DNA of 54,454 nucleotides from Betaproteobacteria bacterium (GTDB lineage Bacteria > Pseudomonadota > Gammaproteobacteria > Burkholderiales > Burkholderiaceae_D), in the NCBI GenBank assembly GCA_025356395.1, contig JANXTA010000022.1, positions 1 to 54,454 of the forward strand. Direction: 5' to 3'. The position numbers and the translations under genes are program-made. The notes beneath the pieces were generated by a model, which saw only the letters and a program-made list of their open reading frames with translations, was not told the DNA's origin and ran no database searches. Positions 1-13,386 of this stretch are shown here, one piece after another (position 1 is the first letter of the stretch; each line of letters starts with the position of its first letter).

Positions 1-882
1 TCAGAACGTCTTCGAGACGGAAGCCAGCACGCGCGTGCTGCCGCCGGCCTCGAGCGAGGTCGCCGTACCGAAGTACTTCTTGTGCGAGGTGCCCACGACC
101 GCCAGCCCGACGACGAATCCCGAGAGATCCTTGGTCGCGCCGATCTTCCAGTCGGTGACGTTCTTGCCCAGCGTGGCGCCATTCACGTCGACGAACTGGG
201 CGTGGTTCCTGATCGATTGCAGGCCGACGTGGGCCACCGCGCCCCAGCCGTCGCCGAAGTCGTAGGTGCCGTTCAGTTCGACATAACTCGAACCGTTGGT
301 GTCGATGTGCCTGCTGCCGAGAAAGCTGTCGCCCAGTCCGAAGTAGTTGGTCGTCGCGTACCAGTACTTCGCGGAGAGCGTCTTCCAGCTCAGCCCGATG
401 TAGGCCTCGCCTTCCTGGGCCTTGCGGTTGTAGCCGGCGTAGTTGTTCGACCCGGCCGAGCGCTTGGTCGGGTAGTAGTAGTAGTAGTAGCCGACGTCGA
501 CCGTGTAGTCCTCGAGGAAGGTGTACTTGTAGCCGCCGTAGAAGTCCATCTCGAGCGAGGCGCCGCGATACAGGCCCTGCTCGACGTTCGAGTTCCAGTT
601 GCCGATGTAGAAACCGCTGCCGTGCGACAGGTCGAAGCCGCCCTGGAAGGCCGGCTTGTAGCCGGTCTGCGTGAAGCCGCGGAAGCGGTAGTCGGAAAAC
701 AGGCCGGCGTTGGCGGTCAGCGTGAGATCGGGGCCGAAGGTGATGCCGGGCGTGGCGGGCGTGGCGGCAGGCGTGGCGTCGGACGTGGCGGACTGCGCGG
801 AGGCCGATACGGCGGCGAGCGCGCCGGTCACGAAGGTGGCGAAGAGCGCGGAGGTGGACAGCGGATGACGGCGGAATGACAT
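1..882 (-). CDS. TorF-family putative outer-membrane porin
   Basis: The 293-residue product begins with a signal peptide (charged start, hydrophobic stretch about residues 10-25, cleavage near VSASAQ). A low-complexity Ala/Thr/Pro linker follows, then a beta-rich body with alternating aromatic residues, including a YYYYYYP run near residue 135, and a terminal Phe (SKTF) as in outer-membrane barrels. The early FSDYRFRGFTQTG segment is typical of the TorF/Gcw_chp family. The gene is co-oriented with the kdp operon, 80 bases after kdpC, where kdpDE often lies. A role in ion or solute entry is inferred only from that position. Family assignment is from motif recognition. Confidence 0.8.
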   Translation of the reverse strand: MSFRRHPLSTSALFATFVTGALAAVSASAQSATSDATPAATPATPGITFGPDLTLTANAGLFSDYRFRGFTQTGYKPAFQGGFDLSHGSGFYIGNWNSNVEQGLYRGASLEMDFYGGYKYTFLEDYTVDVGYYYYYYPTKRSAGSNNYAGYNRKAQEGEAYIGLSWKTLSAKYWYATTNYFGLGDSFLGSRHIDTNGSSYVELNGTYDFGDGWGAVAHVGLQSIRNHAQFVDVNGATLGKNVTDWKIGATKDLSGFVVGLAVVGTSHKKYFGTATSLEAGGSTRVLASVSKTF

Positions 883-962
883 GAAACTTCCTCGGGGTTG
901 TTGTGGGCGTGCCGTTTCTTGAACGGGCGGGCAGCGAGGCCCGCTCTACTGCTTGGAAACCG

Positions 963-1571
963 TCACGGTTTCTTGTTCGGGAGAGCTTCCGCATCGAGTG
1001 CGACGTTGAGCTCGAGCACGTTGACCCGCGGCATGCCGAGGAAGCCGAGCTGCGGGGCTTCGGTATGCGCGGCGATCAACGCATGGATCCGGTCGAGCGG
1101 CACGCCGCTGGTCTTGGCGACGCGGGCCGCCTGATAGCTCGCGGCCTCGGGGCTGAGGTGTGGATCGAGACCGCTGGCCGACGCGGTCACGAGGTCGATC
1201 GGCACCGGCGTGTCGTTGGCGATGCCGGCTTCCTTGTCGGCGGCCTTCAGCGCGTCGACGCGACCCTTGACGGCGTCGACCAGGGCCGGGTTGAGCGGCC
1301 CCAGGTTCGAGCCCGACGAGGCGCTCGCGTTGTTGGCCTGCGGGCTGGTGGCCGACGGACGACCCCAGAAGTGCTTGGGGTCGGACGAGAGCTGGCCGAT
1401 CAGGCGGGAGCCGATGACCTTGCCGTCCTTCTCGATCAGGCTGCCTTCGGCCGGCTTCGAGAACACAGTCTTGCCGATGCCGGTGACGACGAGGGGATAG
1501 GCGACGCCGGTGACGAAGGTCAGCGCGGCGAAGAGAACGACGGCGGGACGAATGGATGAGTCGATGGACAT
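963..1571 (-). CDS. kdpC: Potassium-transporting ATPase subunit C
   Basis: This is the 202-residue KdpC, the single-span periplasmic subunit that stabilises the KdpFABC potassium pump and raises ATP affinity. One membrane segment lies at residues 9-30 ([21 protein letters not shown]). The conserved motifs FWGRPSA and SNLGPLNP follow. The C-terminal part carries [13 protein letters not shown] and QAARVA, then the LNVALD segment near the end. Length is normal for the family. It starts 7 bases after the kdpB stop, so the two are almost certainly cotranscribed. Confidence 0.95.
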   Translation of the reverse strand: MSIDSSIRPAVVLFAALTFVTGVAYPLVVTGIGKTVFSKPAEGSLIEKDGKVIGSRLIGQLSSDPKHFWGRPSATSPQANNASASSGSNLGPLNPALVDAVKGRVDALKAADKEAGIANDTPVPIDLVTASASGLDPHLSPEAASYQAARVAKTSGVPLDRIHALIAAHTEAPQLGFLGMPRVNVLELNVALDAEALPNKKP

Positions 1572-1577
1572 GATGGG

Positions 1578-3689
1578 TTACACCAGATGGAGGACGACCA
1601 TCAGCAGGTCGATCAGCTTGATCCCGACGAACGGGACGATGAGGCCGCCGACGCCGTAGATCAGCACGTTGCGGCGAAGCAGGACCGAGGCGCCGAGGGC
1701 GCGGTACTTGACGCCGCGCAGCGCGAGCGGGATCAGCGCGACGATGATCAGCGCGTTGAAGATCACCGCGGACAGGATGGCGCTCTCGGGACTGTGGAGC
1801 CCCATCACGTCGAGCGTCTTGAGCTGCGGATAGGTCACCGCGAAGGCGGCCGGGATGATCGCGAAGTACTTGGCGACGTCGTTGGCGATCGAGAAGGTCG
1901 TCAGCGAACCGCGCGTCATCAGCATCTGCTTGCCGATCTCGACGACCTCGATCAGCTTGGTCGGGTTCGAGTCCAGGTCGACCATGTTGCCGGCCTCCTT
2001 GGCAGGCTGGGTACCCGAGTTCATCGCCACCGCGACGTCGGCCTGGGCGAGCGCCGGTGCGTCGTTGGTGCCGTCGCCGGTCATCGCGACCAGCCGACCT
2101 TCGGCCTGCGTGTCACGGATCAGCTTGAGCTTCATCTCGGGCGTGGCTTCGGCGAGGAAGTCGTCGACGCCCGCCTCCGCAGCGATGGCGGCTGCGGTGA
2201 GACGGTTGTCGCCGGTGATCATCACCGTGCGGATGCCCATGCGACGCAGCTCGGCGAAGCGGTCCTTCAGGCCCGGCTTGACGATGTCCTTCAGCTCGAC
2301 GACCCCCAGTACGCGGACCGTGGGTTGGGCGGTGCGACGATCGGTGTCGACCACCACCAGCGGCGTCGAGCCGCGACGCGCGACGAAGTCGGCGATGTCC
2401 ACGACACTGCCCGGGAACGCGACGCCCATCGCCTCCACGTACTTGCGCACCGCATCGACTGCACCCTTGCGGATCTCGCGCGAGCCCATGTCGACGCCGC
2501 TCATGCGCGTCTGCGCGGTGAACGGCACGAACGTGGCGCCCGCGTCGGCATCGCCGTCCGCATGACCCTGCTTGCCGGCGAGGACCACGATGCTGCGGCC
2601 TTCGGGCGTCTCGTCGGCCAGCGACGCGAGCTGCGCGCTGCGCGCCAGTTCGGCTTCATCGACACCGGGTGCCGGCATGAAGGCCGAGGCCTGCCGATTG
2701 CCGAGCGTGATCGTGCCGGTCTTGTCGAGCAGCAGCACGTCGACGTCGCCGGCCGCCTCGACCGCACGACCCGACTTGGCGATCACGTTGGCGAGCAGCA
2801 TGCGGCCCATCCCGGCGACACCGATGGCGGACAGCAGTCCGCCGATGGTGGTCGGGATCAGGCACACCAGCAGCGCGACCAACACCGTGATCGTGACGGG
2901 GGCCGCAACGACCTTGCTGCCGGCCGCGGCCGCAGCGGCGGCGACGTCCGACGAGAAGATCGAGAACGGCAGCAGCGTCGCGGTCGCGAGCAGGAACACC
3001 AGCGTCAGCACCACCAGCAGGATCGTCAGCGCGATCTCGTTCGGCGTCTTCTGGCGCTTCGCGCCTTCGACCATCGCGATCATCCGGTCGAGGAAGCTCT
3101 CGCCCGGATTGGCCGAGACCTTCACCACCAGCCAGTCGGACAGCAGGCGCGTGCCGCCCGTCACCGACGAGAAATCACCGCCTGCTTCGCGGATCACCGG
3201 AGCGGACTCGCCCGTGATGGCGCTCTCGTCGACCGACGCCGCACCGACGACCACCTCACCGTCGGCGGGGACGATCTCGCTCGCCTCGACCAGATAGAAG
3301 TCGCCCTTGCGCATCTCGCTGGCCGGCACGAGGCTGACCGACGCGTCGCGTTTCGGCGCGGACAGCTTCTTGGCGGCTACGCTGGTCTTGACGCCGCGCA
3401 GCGAGGCCGCCTGCGCCTTGCTGCGGCCCTCCGCCAGGGCTTCGGCGAAGTTGGCGAACAGCAGCGTGAACCACAGCCAGACGGTGATCGCGAAGATGAA
3501 CATCGCGGGCGCCTCGCCACGGCCGAACAGTGCCTGGAACCACAGCAGCGTGGTCAGGATGCTGCCGACGTACACCACGAACATCACCGGATTGCGCCAC
3601 TGCGTCGCAGGCGACAGCTTGCGGAACGAGTCGACGACCGCCGGCCCGATCAGTGCCTTGTCGAACAAGGCCATTGTTTTCGTACTCAT
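1578..3689 (-). CDS. kdpB: Potassium-transporting P-type ATPase, ATP-binding subunit B
   Basis: KdpB (703 residues from the ATG at 3689) is the P-type ATPase subunit that powers high-affinity potassium uptake. Visible motifs: TGES at 159-162, in which Ser162 matches the inhibitory phosphorylation serine of E. coli Kdp[10 protein letters not shown] at 276-284 in the membrane domain; the phosphorylated aspartate D322 in DKTGT; and [21 protein letters not shown] near residue 520. The frame is open upstream into kdpA, but the sequence there is unrelated to the family and [10 protein letters not shown] matches the usual N-terminus. It lies 26 bases after kdpA. Confidence 0.97.
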   Translation of the reverse strand: MSTKTMALFDKALIGPAVVDSFRKLSPATQWRNPVMFVVYVGSILTTLLWFQALFGRGEAPAMFIFAITVWLWFTLLFANFAEALAEGRSKAQAASLRGVKTSVAAKKLSAPKRDASVSLVPASEMRKGDFYLVEASEIVPADGEVVVGAASVDESAITGESAPVIREAGGDFSSVTGGTRLLSDWLVVKVSANPGESFLDRMIAMVEGAKRQKTPNEIALTILLVVLTLVFLLATATLLPFSIFSSDVAAAAAAAGSKVVAAPVTITVLVALLVCLIPTTIGGLLSAIGVAGMGRMLLANVIAKSGRAVEAAGDVDVLLLDKTGTITLGNRQASAFMPAPGVDEAELARSAQLASLADETPEGRSIVVLAGKQGHADGDADAGATFVPFTAQTRMSGVDMGSREIRKGAVDAVRKYVEAMGVAFPGSVVDIADFVARRGSTPLVVVDTDRRTAQPTVRVLGVVELKDIVKPGLKDRFAELRRMGIRTVMITGDNRLTAAAIAAEAGVDDFLAEATPEMKLKLIRDTQAEGRLVAMTGDGTNDAPALAQADVAVAMNSGTQPAKEAGNMVDLDSNPTKLIEVVEIGKQMLMTRGSLTTFSIANDVAKYFAIIPAAFAVTYPQLKTLDVMGLHSPESAILSAVIFNALIIVALIPLALRGVKYRALGASVLLRRNVLIYGVGGLIVPFVGIKLIDLLMVVLHLV

Positions 3690-3715
3690 CGATTTCTCAC
3701 GTTTTCGTCTAATGT

Positions 3716-5503
3716 TCAGTGAGCCACGAATAGCTGCAGGTGCTCGATCACGGGACCGAGTGCGAGAGCCGGGACATAGGTCAGCGCTCCGACCAGGACG
3801 ATCGTGCCGACCAGGAGGCCGACGAACAGCGGACCGTGGGTAGGCAGCGTGCCGCTCGTGACCTCTAGGCGTTTCTTCCTGGCGAGCGAACCCGCGATGG
3901 CGAGCACCGGCACGATCACGCCGAAGCGTCCGAACCACACCGCGATGCCAAGCATCACGTTGTAGAAAGGCGTGTTGGCGGACAGGCCCGCGAATGCGCT
4001 CCCGTTGTTGTTGGCGGCCGAGGAGAACGCGTAGAGGATCTCCGAGAAGCCGTGGGCTCCCGGGTTGGCGACACCGGCCTTGCCGGCATCGACGACCACC
4101 GCGATCGCGGTGCAGATCAGCACCAGCATCGGCGTGACGAGGATCGCGAGCGACACCATCTTCATGTCGTAGGCCTCGATCTTCTTGCCGATGTATTCGG
4201 GTGTGCGACCGATCATCAGGCCTGCGATGAACACGGCGACGATGGCGTACATCAGCGCGCCGTAGAGCCCCGAGCCGACGCCGCCAAACACGACCTCGCC
4301 GAACTGGATCAGCCACATCGGCACCAGTCCGCCGAGCGGCATGAACGAGTCGTGCATCGCGTTGACCGCGCCGCAGGATGCCGCGGTCGTGATCGCCGCG
4401 AAAAGTGCCGACGCGACGACGCCGAAGCGCGTCTCCTTGCCTTCCATGTTGCCGACGCTGCCGTCGACGCCAAGCGAAGTCAGGAGTGGGTTGGCATGCA
4501 ATTCGGCAGCGATGCCGAAGCCGGCCATCACGACGAAGATCGCCGCCATCGCTGCGAACACGGCCCAGCCCTGGCGCATGTCACCGACGACCTTGCCGAA
4601 CGTGAACACCAGGCCGGCCGGGATCAGGAAGATCGCCAGCATCTGGACGAAGTTGGTCAGCGGTGTCGGATTCTCGTAGGGATGTGCCGAGTTGGCGTTG
4701 AAGAAGCCCCCGCCGTTGGTGCCGATCATCTTGATCGACTCCTGCGACGCGACCGGACCCATCGGCAACGACTGGGTCGGCGTGGTGGCCGGCTCGGTGA
4801 CCGCGACACCCTTGTCGTCCTTCAGCGGCTGGCCGTCGGGGCCGAGCTTCGGGTTGTCGTAGGCCGTGACCTCGAGCGTGGTGGCGTCCTTGTACGTGTC
4901 GAAGTTCTGGATCGAGCCCTGCTGGATCTGGAACACGGCCATCAGGATCGACAGCGGCAACAACACGTACAGCGTGACGCGCGTCAGGTCGACCCAGAAG
5001 TTGCCGATGGAGCTGGACGACTTCAACGCGAACGCGCGGATCAACGCGAAGGCGACGGCGATGCCGGTGGCGGCCGAGAAGAAGTTCTGGACCGTGAGGC
5101 CCAGCATTTGCGTCAGGTAGCTCATCGTCGACTCGCCGGCGTAACCCTGCCAGTTGGTGTTGGTGACGAAGCTGACCGCGGTGTTGAACGACGAGTCGGG
5201 CGTGACCGCGGCCATGCTGGCCGGGTTGAGCGGCAGCACGGCCTGCAGGCGCTGCAATGCATACACGACGAGTGCGCCGAGAGCGTTGAAGACGATCACG
5301 GCGATCGCGTACTGGACCCACGTCATGCCCTTGTCGCGATCGACGCCGGCGATGCGGTAGAGACCGCGCTCGGGTGCGGTGAGCCAGCCCGTGCCGAAGC
5401 CTTCGGGCCGCGCGATGCGAGCCATGAAGAGGCCGAGGGGATAGCTGGCGACGAGCAGCACCAGCACGTAGGCCACGAGCAGGCCGATATCGGTGGCGTG
5501 CAT
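3716..5503 (-). CDS. kdpA: Potassium-transporting ATPase potassium-binding subunit A
   Basis: KdpA (595 residues, normal length) is the channel-like subunit that binds and translocates potassium. The four selectivity-filter repeats can be seen: [12 protein letters not shown] near 115, [16 protein letters not shown] near 235, [11 protein letters not shown] near 370 and [12 protein letters not shown] near 490. About ten hydrophobic segments are present. The start codon shares one base with the kdpF stop (TGATG), which indicates translational coupling. Confidence 0.97.
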   Translation of the reverse strand: MHATDIGLLVAYVLVLLVASYPLGLFMARIARPEGFGTGWLTAPERGLYRIAGVDRDKGMTWVQYAIAVIVFNALGALVVYALQRLQAVLPLNPASMAAVTPDSSFNTAVSFVTNTNWQGYAGESTMSYLTQMLGLTVQNFFSAATGIAVAFALIRAFALKSSSSIGNFWVDLTRVTLYVLLPLSILMAVFQIQQGSIQNFDTYKDATTLEVTAYDNPKLGPDGQPLKDDKGVAVTEPATTPTQSLPMGPVASQESIKMIGTNGGGFFNANSAHPYENPTPLTNFVQMLAIFLIPAGLVFTFGKVVGDMRQGWAVFAAMAAIFVVMAGFGIAAELHANPLLTSLGVDGSVGNMEGKETRFGVVASALFAAITTAASCGAVNAMHDSFMPLGGLVPMWLIQFGEVVFGGVGSGLYGALMYAIVAVFIAGLMIGRTPEYIGKKIEAYDMKMVSLAILVTPMLVLICTAIAVVVDAGKAGVANPGAHGFSEILYAFSSAANNNGSAFAGLSANTPFYNVMLGIAVWFGRFGVIVPVLAIAGSLARKKRLEVTSGTLPTHGPLFVGLLVGTIVLVGALTYVPALALGPVIEHLQLFVAH

Positions 5504-5592
5504 CAGAAGTCCTCCGCGCGCAGCAGCGCATAGAGGAGATAGATGAACAGGCCGACCGAGGCCAGTCCACCGATGACGTAGAGAAGGTTCAT
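5503..5592 (-). CDS. kdpF: Potassium-transporting ATPase subunit F
   Basis: A 29-residue single-span peptide, [16 protein letters not shown] followed by [13 protein letters not shown]. It matches KdpF in length, in its one hydrophobic helix and in the LLRAE(D/R)F tail. KdpF is a lipid-like stabiliser of the KdpABC complex. Its stop shares a base with the kdpA start, and its start overlaps the stop of the preceding 30-residue ORF by four bases, so the three are stacked without spacing. It is easy to miss because of its size. Confidence 0.9.
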   Translation of the reverse strand: MNLLYVIGGLASVGLFIYLLYALLRAEDF

Positions 5593-5681
5593 GGCCTTTT
5601 CTCCACGCGCACGCACAGCGAGACGAAGCCGATCATCACGGCCGCGAACACCAGCGTCAAAGCGCAATACACGAAGTCCAT
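5589..5681 (-). CDS. Small single-span membrane ORF upstream of kdpF
   Basis: A 30-residue reading frame, [18 protein letters not shown] then [12 protein letters not shown], encodes one transmembrane helix with a positively charged C-terminus. It would be the first gene of the kdp operon and overlaps the kdpF start in an ATGA. A purine-rich GGAGAG lies about 7 bases before its ATG at 5681. Similar short leader ORFs before kdpF are recalled from other proteobacteria, where they are usually left unannotated. No function is known to me. A second small pump subunit or a translational coupler are the obvious options. Confidence 0.6.
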   Translation of the reverse strand: MDFVYCALTLVFAAVMIGFVSLCVRVEKRP

Positions 5682-5755
5682 CGCAAGCTCTCCAAAAGAA
5701 GAGCCGCGACTGTGGACTTCAGGACGTCAAGTGCGTGAAGAGCTTGCGCGGACCG

Positions 5756-5773
5756 GCATCAAGAAAGCATCAA
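5756..5773 (-). promoter_or_regulatory. Direct repeat upstream of kdp, candidate KdpE site
   Basis: On the minus strand the heptamer TTGATGC occurs twice, separated by TTTC (period 11 bases), about 75-90 bases before the first kdp ORF. Tandem repeats with an 11-base period are typical for OmpR-type dimers such as KdpE. No kdpDE genes are visible here, so the regulator would be encoded elsewhere. Confidence 0.4.
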
Positions 5774-5832
5774 GAGGCCGTGCGCGATCGCGAAGGCAGG
5801 GAGTGTCGGGCCGATCGGCTCCGACGCGGCGA

Positions 5833-6477
5833 TCAGCGCAGGCCGGCTGCGTAGTCGGCGACGGCCTTGATCTCGGCTTCGGACAGGCGCGAGGCGATGG
5901 TGGTCATCGCCGCGTTGTTCTTGCGCACGCCACCCTTGAAGGCGGTGAGCTGGGCCTCGTTGTACTCGCCCCACTGACCCGCGAGCCGCGGGTACTGGAC
6001 CGGGATGCCGGCGCCGGTCGGGCCGTGGCAGGACGCGCACGCCGGGACGTTCTTCTCGGCGATGCCGCCGCGCCAGATCTTCTGCCCGAGCTCGACGCTG
6101 TCCTTGAGCTTGGCGGTTGCGGGCTTCACGACCTGCGTCGCGTAATAGGCCGAGACGTTCTGGATGTCGGTGTCCGACAGAGCGGCTGCGAAGCCGTTCA
6201 TGATCGCGTTGTAGCGCGTCGGCTCGGTGGCGCCCGGCACCACCTTGAAGTTGTGCAATTCCTTCGACAGGTAGGCCTGATGCTGGCCGGCAAGTTTGGG
6301 GAAGGTCGGGCCGACCGCATTGCCGTCGGGCCCGTGGCAGGCCGCACAGACGGCTTGGGCGATCGCGCCACCTTTGGTCACGTCGACCTTCGCGGCGGCC
6401 TTGGGCGCATCCTCGGCCAGCGCAGGCGCCATGAGAATCAACGTCAGCGCTGCGGACAATGCGAAGGCACGAGTCAT
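5833..6477 (-). CDS. Cytochrome c4, periplasmic dihaem protein
   Basis: The 214-residue product has a Sec signal peptide (residues 1-21, ending APALAE) and two class-I cytochrome c halves. Haem sites are CAACH at 44-48 and CASCH at 147-151. The second half repeats the pattern PRLAGQ seen as PKLAGQ in the first, and each half has a candidate axial Met (IMNGF, AMTTIA). Cytochrome c4 passes electrons from the bc1 complex to terminal oxidases. It diverges from engB across a 237-base spacer containing TACTATACAG around 6618-6627, the most promoter-like stretch there. The same c4/engB arrangement is familiar in Burkholderiales. Confidence 0.9.
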   Translation of the reverse strand: MTRAFALSAALTLILMAPALAEDAPKAAAKVDVTKGGAIAQAVCAACHGPDGNAVGPTFPKLAGQHQAYLSKELHNFKVVPGATEPTRYNAIMNGFAAALSDTDIQNVSAYYATQVVKPATAKLKDSVELGQKIWRGGIAEKNVPACASCHGPTGAGIPVQYPRLAGQWGEYNEAQLTAFKGGVRKNNAAMTTIASRLSEAEIKAVADYAAGLR

Positions 6478-6714
6478 TTAAACCTCTGAAACTACGGATG
6501 GGACGGAAGGGATGGCCGCGCGCCTCGATCCAACTGAAGCGGCAGGGTCCGGACGTCGGATGCGCACTGGTCGACTCGCAAGCTCCGCGTCCGCACCTGG
6601 GCATTCCGACAACCCAGTACTATACAGAGCCGCTCAGCGCTGCGATTGCCATCGCGCTCGTCGGACGACCCGTCCAGCCTTTCCGTTGCACCGCCGTCGC
6701 GCGATCCGCCCCTC

Positions 6715-7413
6715 ATGTCCGTCCTTCAGCAAGCGCGCTTCTTCACGACGGTCGATCGTCTGCATCAACTGCCGTTGCTCGGCCTGCCCGAACTTGCGTT
6801 CGCGGGCCGCTCGAACGCTGGCAAGTCGACGGCGATCAACACGATCGCGAACCAGAAACGCTTGGCCTTCGCCAGCAAGACGCCCGGACGCACGCAGCAC
6901 ATCAACTTCTTCGCGGTCGGCAAGCATCCCGACGACGAAGAGATGCCGGCCGCGTTCATGGTCGACCTGCCGGGCTACGGCTACGCGCAGGTGGCCCGCG
7001 ACTCGCGCGCGCACTGGGAAGAGACGCTCGGCACCTACATCCGCAAGCGCAACGAACTGGTCGGGCTGGTGCTGATCATGGACGCGCGGCGCCCGTTCAC
7101 CGACCTCGACGAGACGCTGGTGGCGTGGTTCTCCGAGACCGCCAAGCCGATCCACGCGCTGCTGACGAAGGCCGACAAGCTCAATCGCAGCGAACGGGTC
7201 GATGCGCTGCGCGCGACGCGCAAGCGTCTCGCCGAGTTGTCGCCTTTTCATACCGCGCAACTGTTCTCGGCGCTCGACAAGACCGGCGTCGAAGAAGCTG
7301 ACCTGCGGGTCCTCGAGATGCTGGGCCTGCAAGCGCCGATCGTCGTGACGGCCGATGGCGTGGAGCAGTTGCAGGTCGAGCGGGAAAAAAAAACCCCGGC
7401 GCAAGGGGAATGA
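6715..7413 (+). CDS. engB: Ribosome biogenesis GTPase EngB (YsxC/YihA)
   Basis: A 232-residue TRAFAC GTPase needed for 50S subunit assembly. G1 is GRSNAGKS at 31-38, the G2 region contains [13 protein letters not shown]3 is DLPGYGYA and G4 is TKADKL. The ATG at 6715 was chosen because [13 protein letters not shown] is the usual family start. An in-frame ATG at 6646 would add 23 atypical residues. The 3' end overlaps a minus-strand terminator hairpin, so the last codons (KKTPAQGE) are constrained by that RNA structure. Confidence 0.93.
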   Translation: MSVLQQARFFTTVDRLHQLPLLGLPELAFAGRSNAGKSTAINTIANQKRLAFASKTPGRTQHINFFAVGKHPDDEEMPAAFMVDLPGYGYAQVARDSRAHWEETLGTYIRKRNELVGLVLIMDARRPFTDLDETLVAWFSETAKPIHALLTKADKLNRSERVDALRATRKRLAELSPFHTAQLFSALDKTGVEEADLRVLEMLGLQAPIVVTADGVEQLQVEREKKTPAQGE

Positions 7414-7422
7414 CACCGGGGT
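7384..7422 (-). terminator. Rho-independent terminator inside the engB 3' end
   Basis: The 7-bp stem ACCCCGG/CCGGGGT (7393-7399 with 7416-7422) is followed on the minus strand by nine T's (7385-7393). No minus-strand protein gene precedes it, so it most likely ends the small RNA starting near 7484. Confidence 0.75.
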
Positions 7423-7484
7423 GATAACGCCTCGTGAGAGGCACCCGCTCAGGGAGGAGAAGCGGGGGATGGTGTGAGCCACCC
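7384..7484 (-). ncRNA. Candidate anti-Shine-Dalgarno small RNA
   Basis: The minus strand between hemB and engB reads as a compact RNA of about 100 nt. It has a 5' hairpin (GGTG 7471-7474 with CACC 7480-7483), a second hairpin (7444-7449 with 7461-7466) whose loop is TCTCCTCCCTG, a third (7429-7433 with 7438-7442), and a terminator stem running into nine T's. The exposed loop is complementary to Shine-Dalgarno sequences. A CATAAT -10-like box lies at 7490-7495 on the minus strand, about 6 bases before the proposed start. This resembles the Betaproteobacteria toxic small RNA family as I recall it. I could not run a covariance search. Confidence 0.6.
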
Positions 7485-7543
7485 GAAAATTATGAGCGCC
7501 CTCTTCCGCAAAAGTTCGCGTGCATCCAGAAGTCGACGTGTAA

Positions 7544-8614
<1,071 letters not shown>

Positions 8615-8719
8615 CCGTTCGTTCATCGAACGCCCGCTGCAGACGCAACCGAACGCGGGGATGCTGCGTATGAGCCGGGGCACCGTGACGCCCCGATCGT
8701 TCCACTCAACCACTCCCTC

Positions 8720-9613
8720 ATGCACAACTCAAGCCGGGCGCCGATCGTCCGAACCCCGCTCGCTCGCCTCTACCTGCTGGTCGTCGCGGTCCTCGGACTG
8801 CTGGGCGGGTGCTCGGGCACGCGCATCGTCGATGCGCTGACGCCAAGCGAGTCGTATACCGAGACGCACGACATTGCCTACGGCGACGGACCGCGGCGCA
8901 TGCTCGACGTGTATCGGCCGGTCAGTCTCGCGCCCGGGGCGAAGGCGCCAGTCGTCGTATTCATCTACGGCGGGAGCTGGCGCGAAGGCAGTAAGACCGA
9001 CTACCGCTTCGTCGCCGAGGCACTGACCGCCCGCGGCATCGTGGCGGTGATCGCCGACTATCGCGTGTATCCGGAAGTGAGCTATCCCGGCTTCGTCGAG
9101 GACACCGCGGCCGCGGTCGCCTGGACCTTCCGCGAGATCGACCGCTACGGCGGCGACCCGAAGCGCATCTTCGTCGCGGGCCATAGCGCGGGCGCGTACA
9201 ACGCCGCGATGGTCGCCTTCGACTCGCGCTGGTTGCAGCCATACGGACTCAGGCCGGAGCAGCTGCGCGGCTTCGTCGGACTGGCCGGCCCCTACAACTT
9301 CCTGCCGATCGTCGACGAAGACGTGAAGGAGGTCTTCCACTGGCCCGGCACGCCGCCCGACTCGCAACCGATCAACCACGTATCGAAGGATTCGATCCCG
9401 TCGTTGCTGATCGCGGCGCGCAAGGACACCTTCGTCTATCCGATCAAGAACACCGAACCGATGGCCGCGAAGCTGCGTGAGCTCGGGGTCGACGTGACGA
9501 TGGACATCCACGACCGCGTCAACCACATCACGCTGGTGGGCTCGATCGCGAGACCGCTGCGCTTCCTCGCGCCGGTCGACCGGGAGTTCACGGACTTCGT
9601 GCTGTCGCACTGA
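8720..9613 (+). CDS. Alpha/beta-hydrolase, probable lipoprotein carboxylesterase
   Basis: A 297-residue hydrolase with an N-terminal hydrophobic segment ending in the lipobox-like LLGGC (Cys31), suggesting a lipoprotein. The fold markers are the oxyanion motif IYGGSW at 82-87, the nucleophile elbow GHSAG with Ser156, and a C-terminal catalytic His in RVNHITLVG. This is the BD-FAE/esterase-lipase group related to arylformamidases and polyester-degrading esterases. Substrate cannot be told from sequence. It stands alone between hemB (same strand, 105-base spacer) and uvrA (convergent). Confidence 0.8.
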   Translation: MHNSSRAPIVRTPLARLYLLVVAVLGLLGGCSGTRIVDALTPSESYTETHDIAYGDGPRRMLDVYRPVSLAPGAKAPVVVFIYGGSWREGSKTDYRFVAEALTARGIVAVIADYRVYPEVSYPGFVEDTAAAVAWTFREIDRYGGDPKRIFVAGHSAGAYNAAMVAFDSRWLQPYGLRPEQLRGFVGLAGPYNFLPIVDEDVKEVFHWPGTPPDSQPINHVSKDSIPSLLIAARKDTFVYPIKNTEPMAAKLRELGVDVTMDIHDRVNHITLVGSIARPLRFLAPVDREFTDFVLSH

Positions 9614-9631
9614 TCCGCGTCTTCCTTCCCT

Positions 9632-12580
<2,949 letters not shown>

Positions 12581-12862
12581 CGTCGCTTTTGCTGAGACAG
12601 TCTTTGGCGCCGGCCCGGGGAAAAGGCTGACGAATCATGGGAGGGAGGAAAGAGGCGCCGATCCGTACGACGACGGGCGATCGACCGAATCAATCAGTTA
12701 ATATAGCTGACCCCGATTGGCCTCTAGCCGACTCGATATGGGGCCGCAATACTGGTCGGCAAGAAGGTCCTGAAGACACTCGCAAAATCGTGCTCCCGTC
12801 GCCGGCCGGAGCTTCCACGTCGCCACCCCCATTCCATCCGTTTCGTTCTCCAGGAGTTCGCC

Positions 12863-13327
12863 ATGTCATCGGTCAACAAGGTCATTCTGATCGGCAATCT
12901 CGGGAAGGACCCGGAGATGCGCTACATGCCGAGCGGCGAGGCGATCGCCAATTTTAGCGTGGCCACCAGCGAGAACTGGACCGACAAGGCCAGCGGCGAC
13001 AAGAAGGAACAGACCGAGTGGCACCGCGTTGTGTTCTTCGGCCGCACCGCCGAGGTCGTCGGTCAGTACGTCAAGAAGGGCTCCAAGATCTACGTCGAGG
13101 GCCGGCTGCAGACCCGCAAGTGGCAGGACAAGGAAGGGCAGGACCGCTACACCACCGAAGTACGCGGCGATGTCATGCGCATGCTCGACAAGCGCGGCGA
13201 GGGTTCCTCTTCGATGGACAGCGAGCCGCCCCAGATGGAACCGCGCCGCGCCTCTGTCCCCGCGAAGGCGGCGCCCGCTCGCGCCGCGTCCGGTTTCGAA
13301 GACATGGACGACGACATTCCGTTCTGA
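12863..13327 (+). CDS. ssb: Single-stranded DNA-binding protein
   Basis: A 154-residue SSB. The OB-fold begins [23 protein letters not shown], with the family aromatic segment ENWTDK and [11 protein letters not shown] disordered Pro/Ala-rich linker leads to the conserved acidic tip DMDDDIPF, which recruits repair and replication partners. A good ribosome site (CAGGAG) precedes the ATG. It is divergent from uvrA and 59 bases upstream of the histidine kinase gene. Confidence 0.97.
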   Translation: MSSVNKVILIGNLGKDPEMRYMPSGEAIANFSVATSENWTDKASGDKKEQTEWHRVVFFGRTAEVVGQYVKKGSKIYVEGRLQTRKWQDKEGQDRYTTEVRGDVMRMLDKRGEGSSSMDSEPPQMEPRRASVPAKAAPARAASGFEDMDDDIPF

Positions 13328-13386
13328 TCGGTCACGAACGCGACTTTCCGAGAACCGGGCACCCTCGAAAGCAGCAGCGCGGAGCG

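Noticed and set aside
82-879. Long plus-strand open frame opposite the porin gene
   Set aside because: Arg/Ala/Val-rich antisense frame caused by high GC; no family match and no ribosome site, while the minus strand has a signal peptide and barrel pattern. The same reasoning removes the many long shadow frames opposite uvrA, kdpB, lhr and aspS.
883-962. kdpDE or a regulator following kdpC
   Set aside because: The next gene is a porin on the same strand; the 80-base gap holds no ORF.
12581-12862. SOS box expected between uvrA and ssb
   Set aside because: Scanned both strands for CTG-N10-CAG; none found. The AT-rich patch TTAATATAG is not a LexA site.
13018-13386. Upstream extension of the histidine kinase frame across ssb
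   Set aside because: The segment is an out-of-frame reading of ssb and has no membrane or sensor features.
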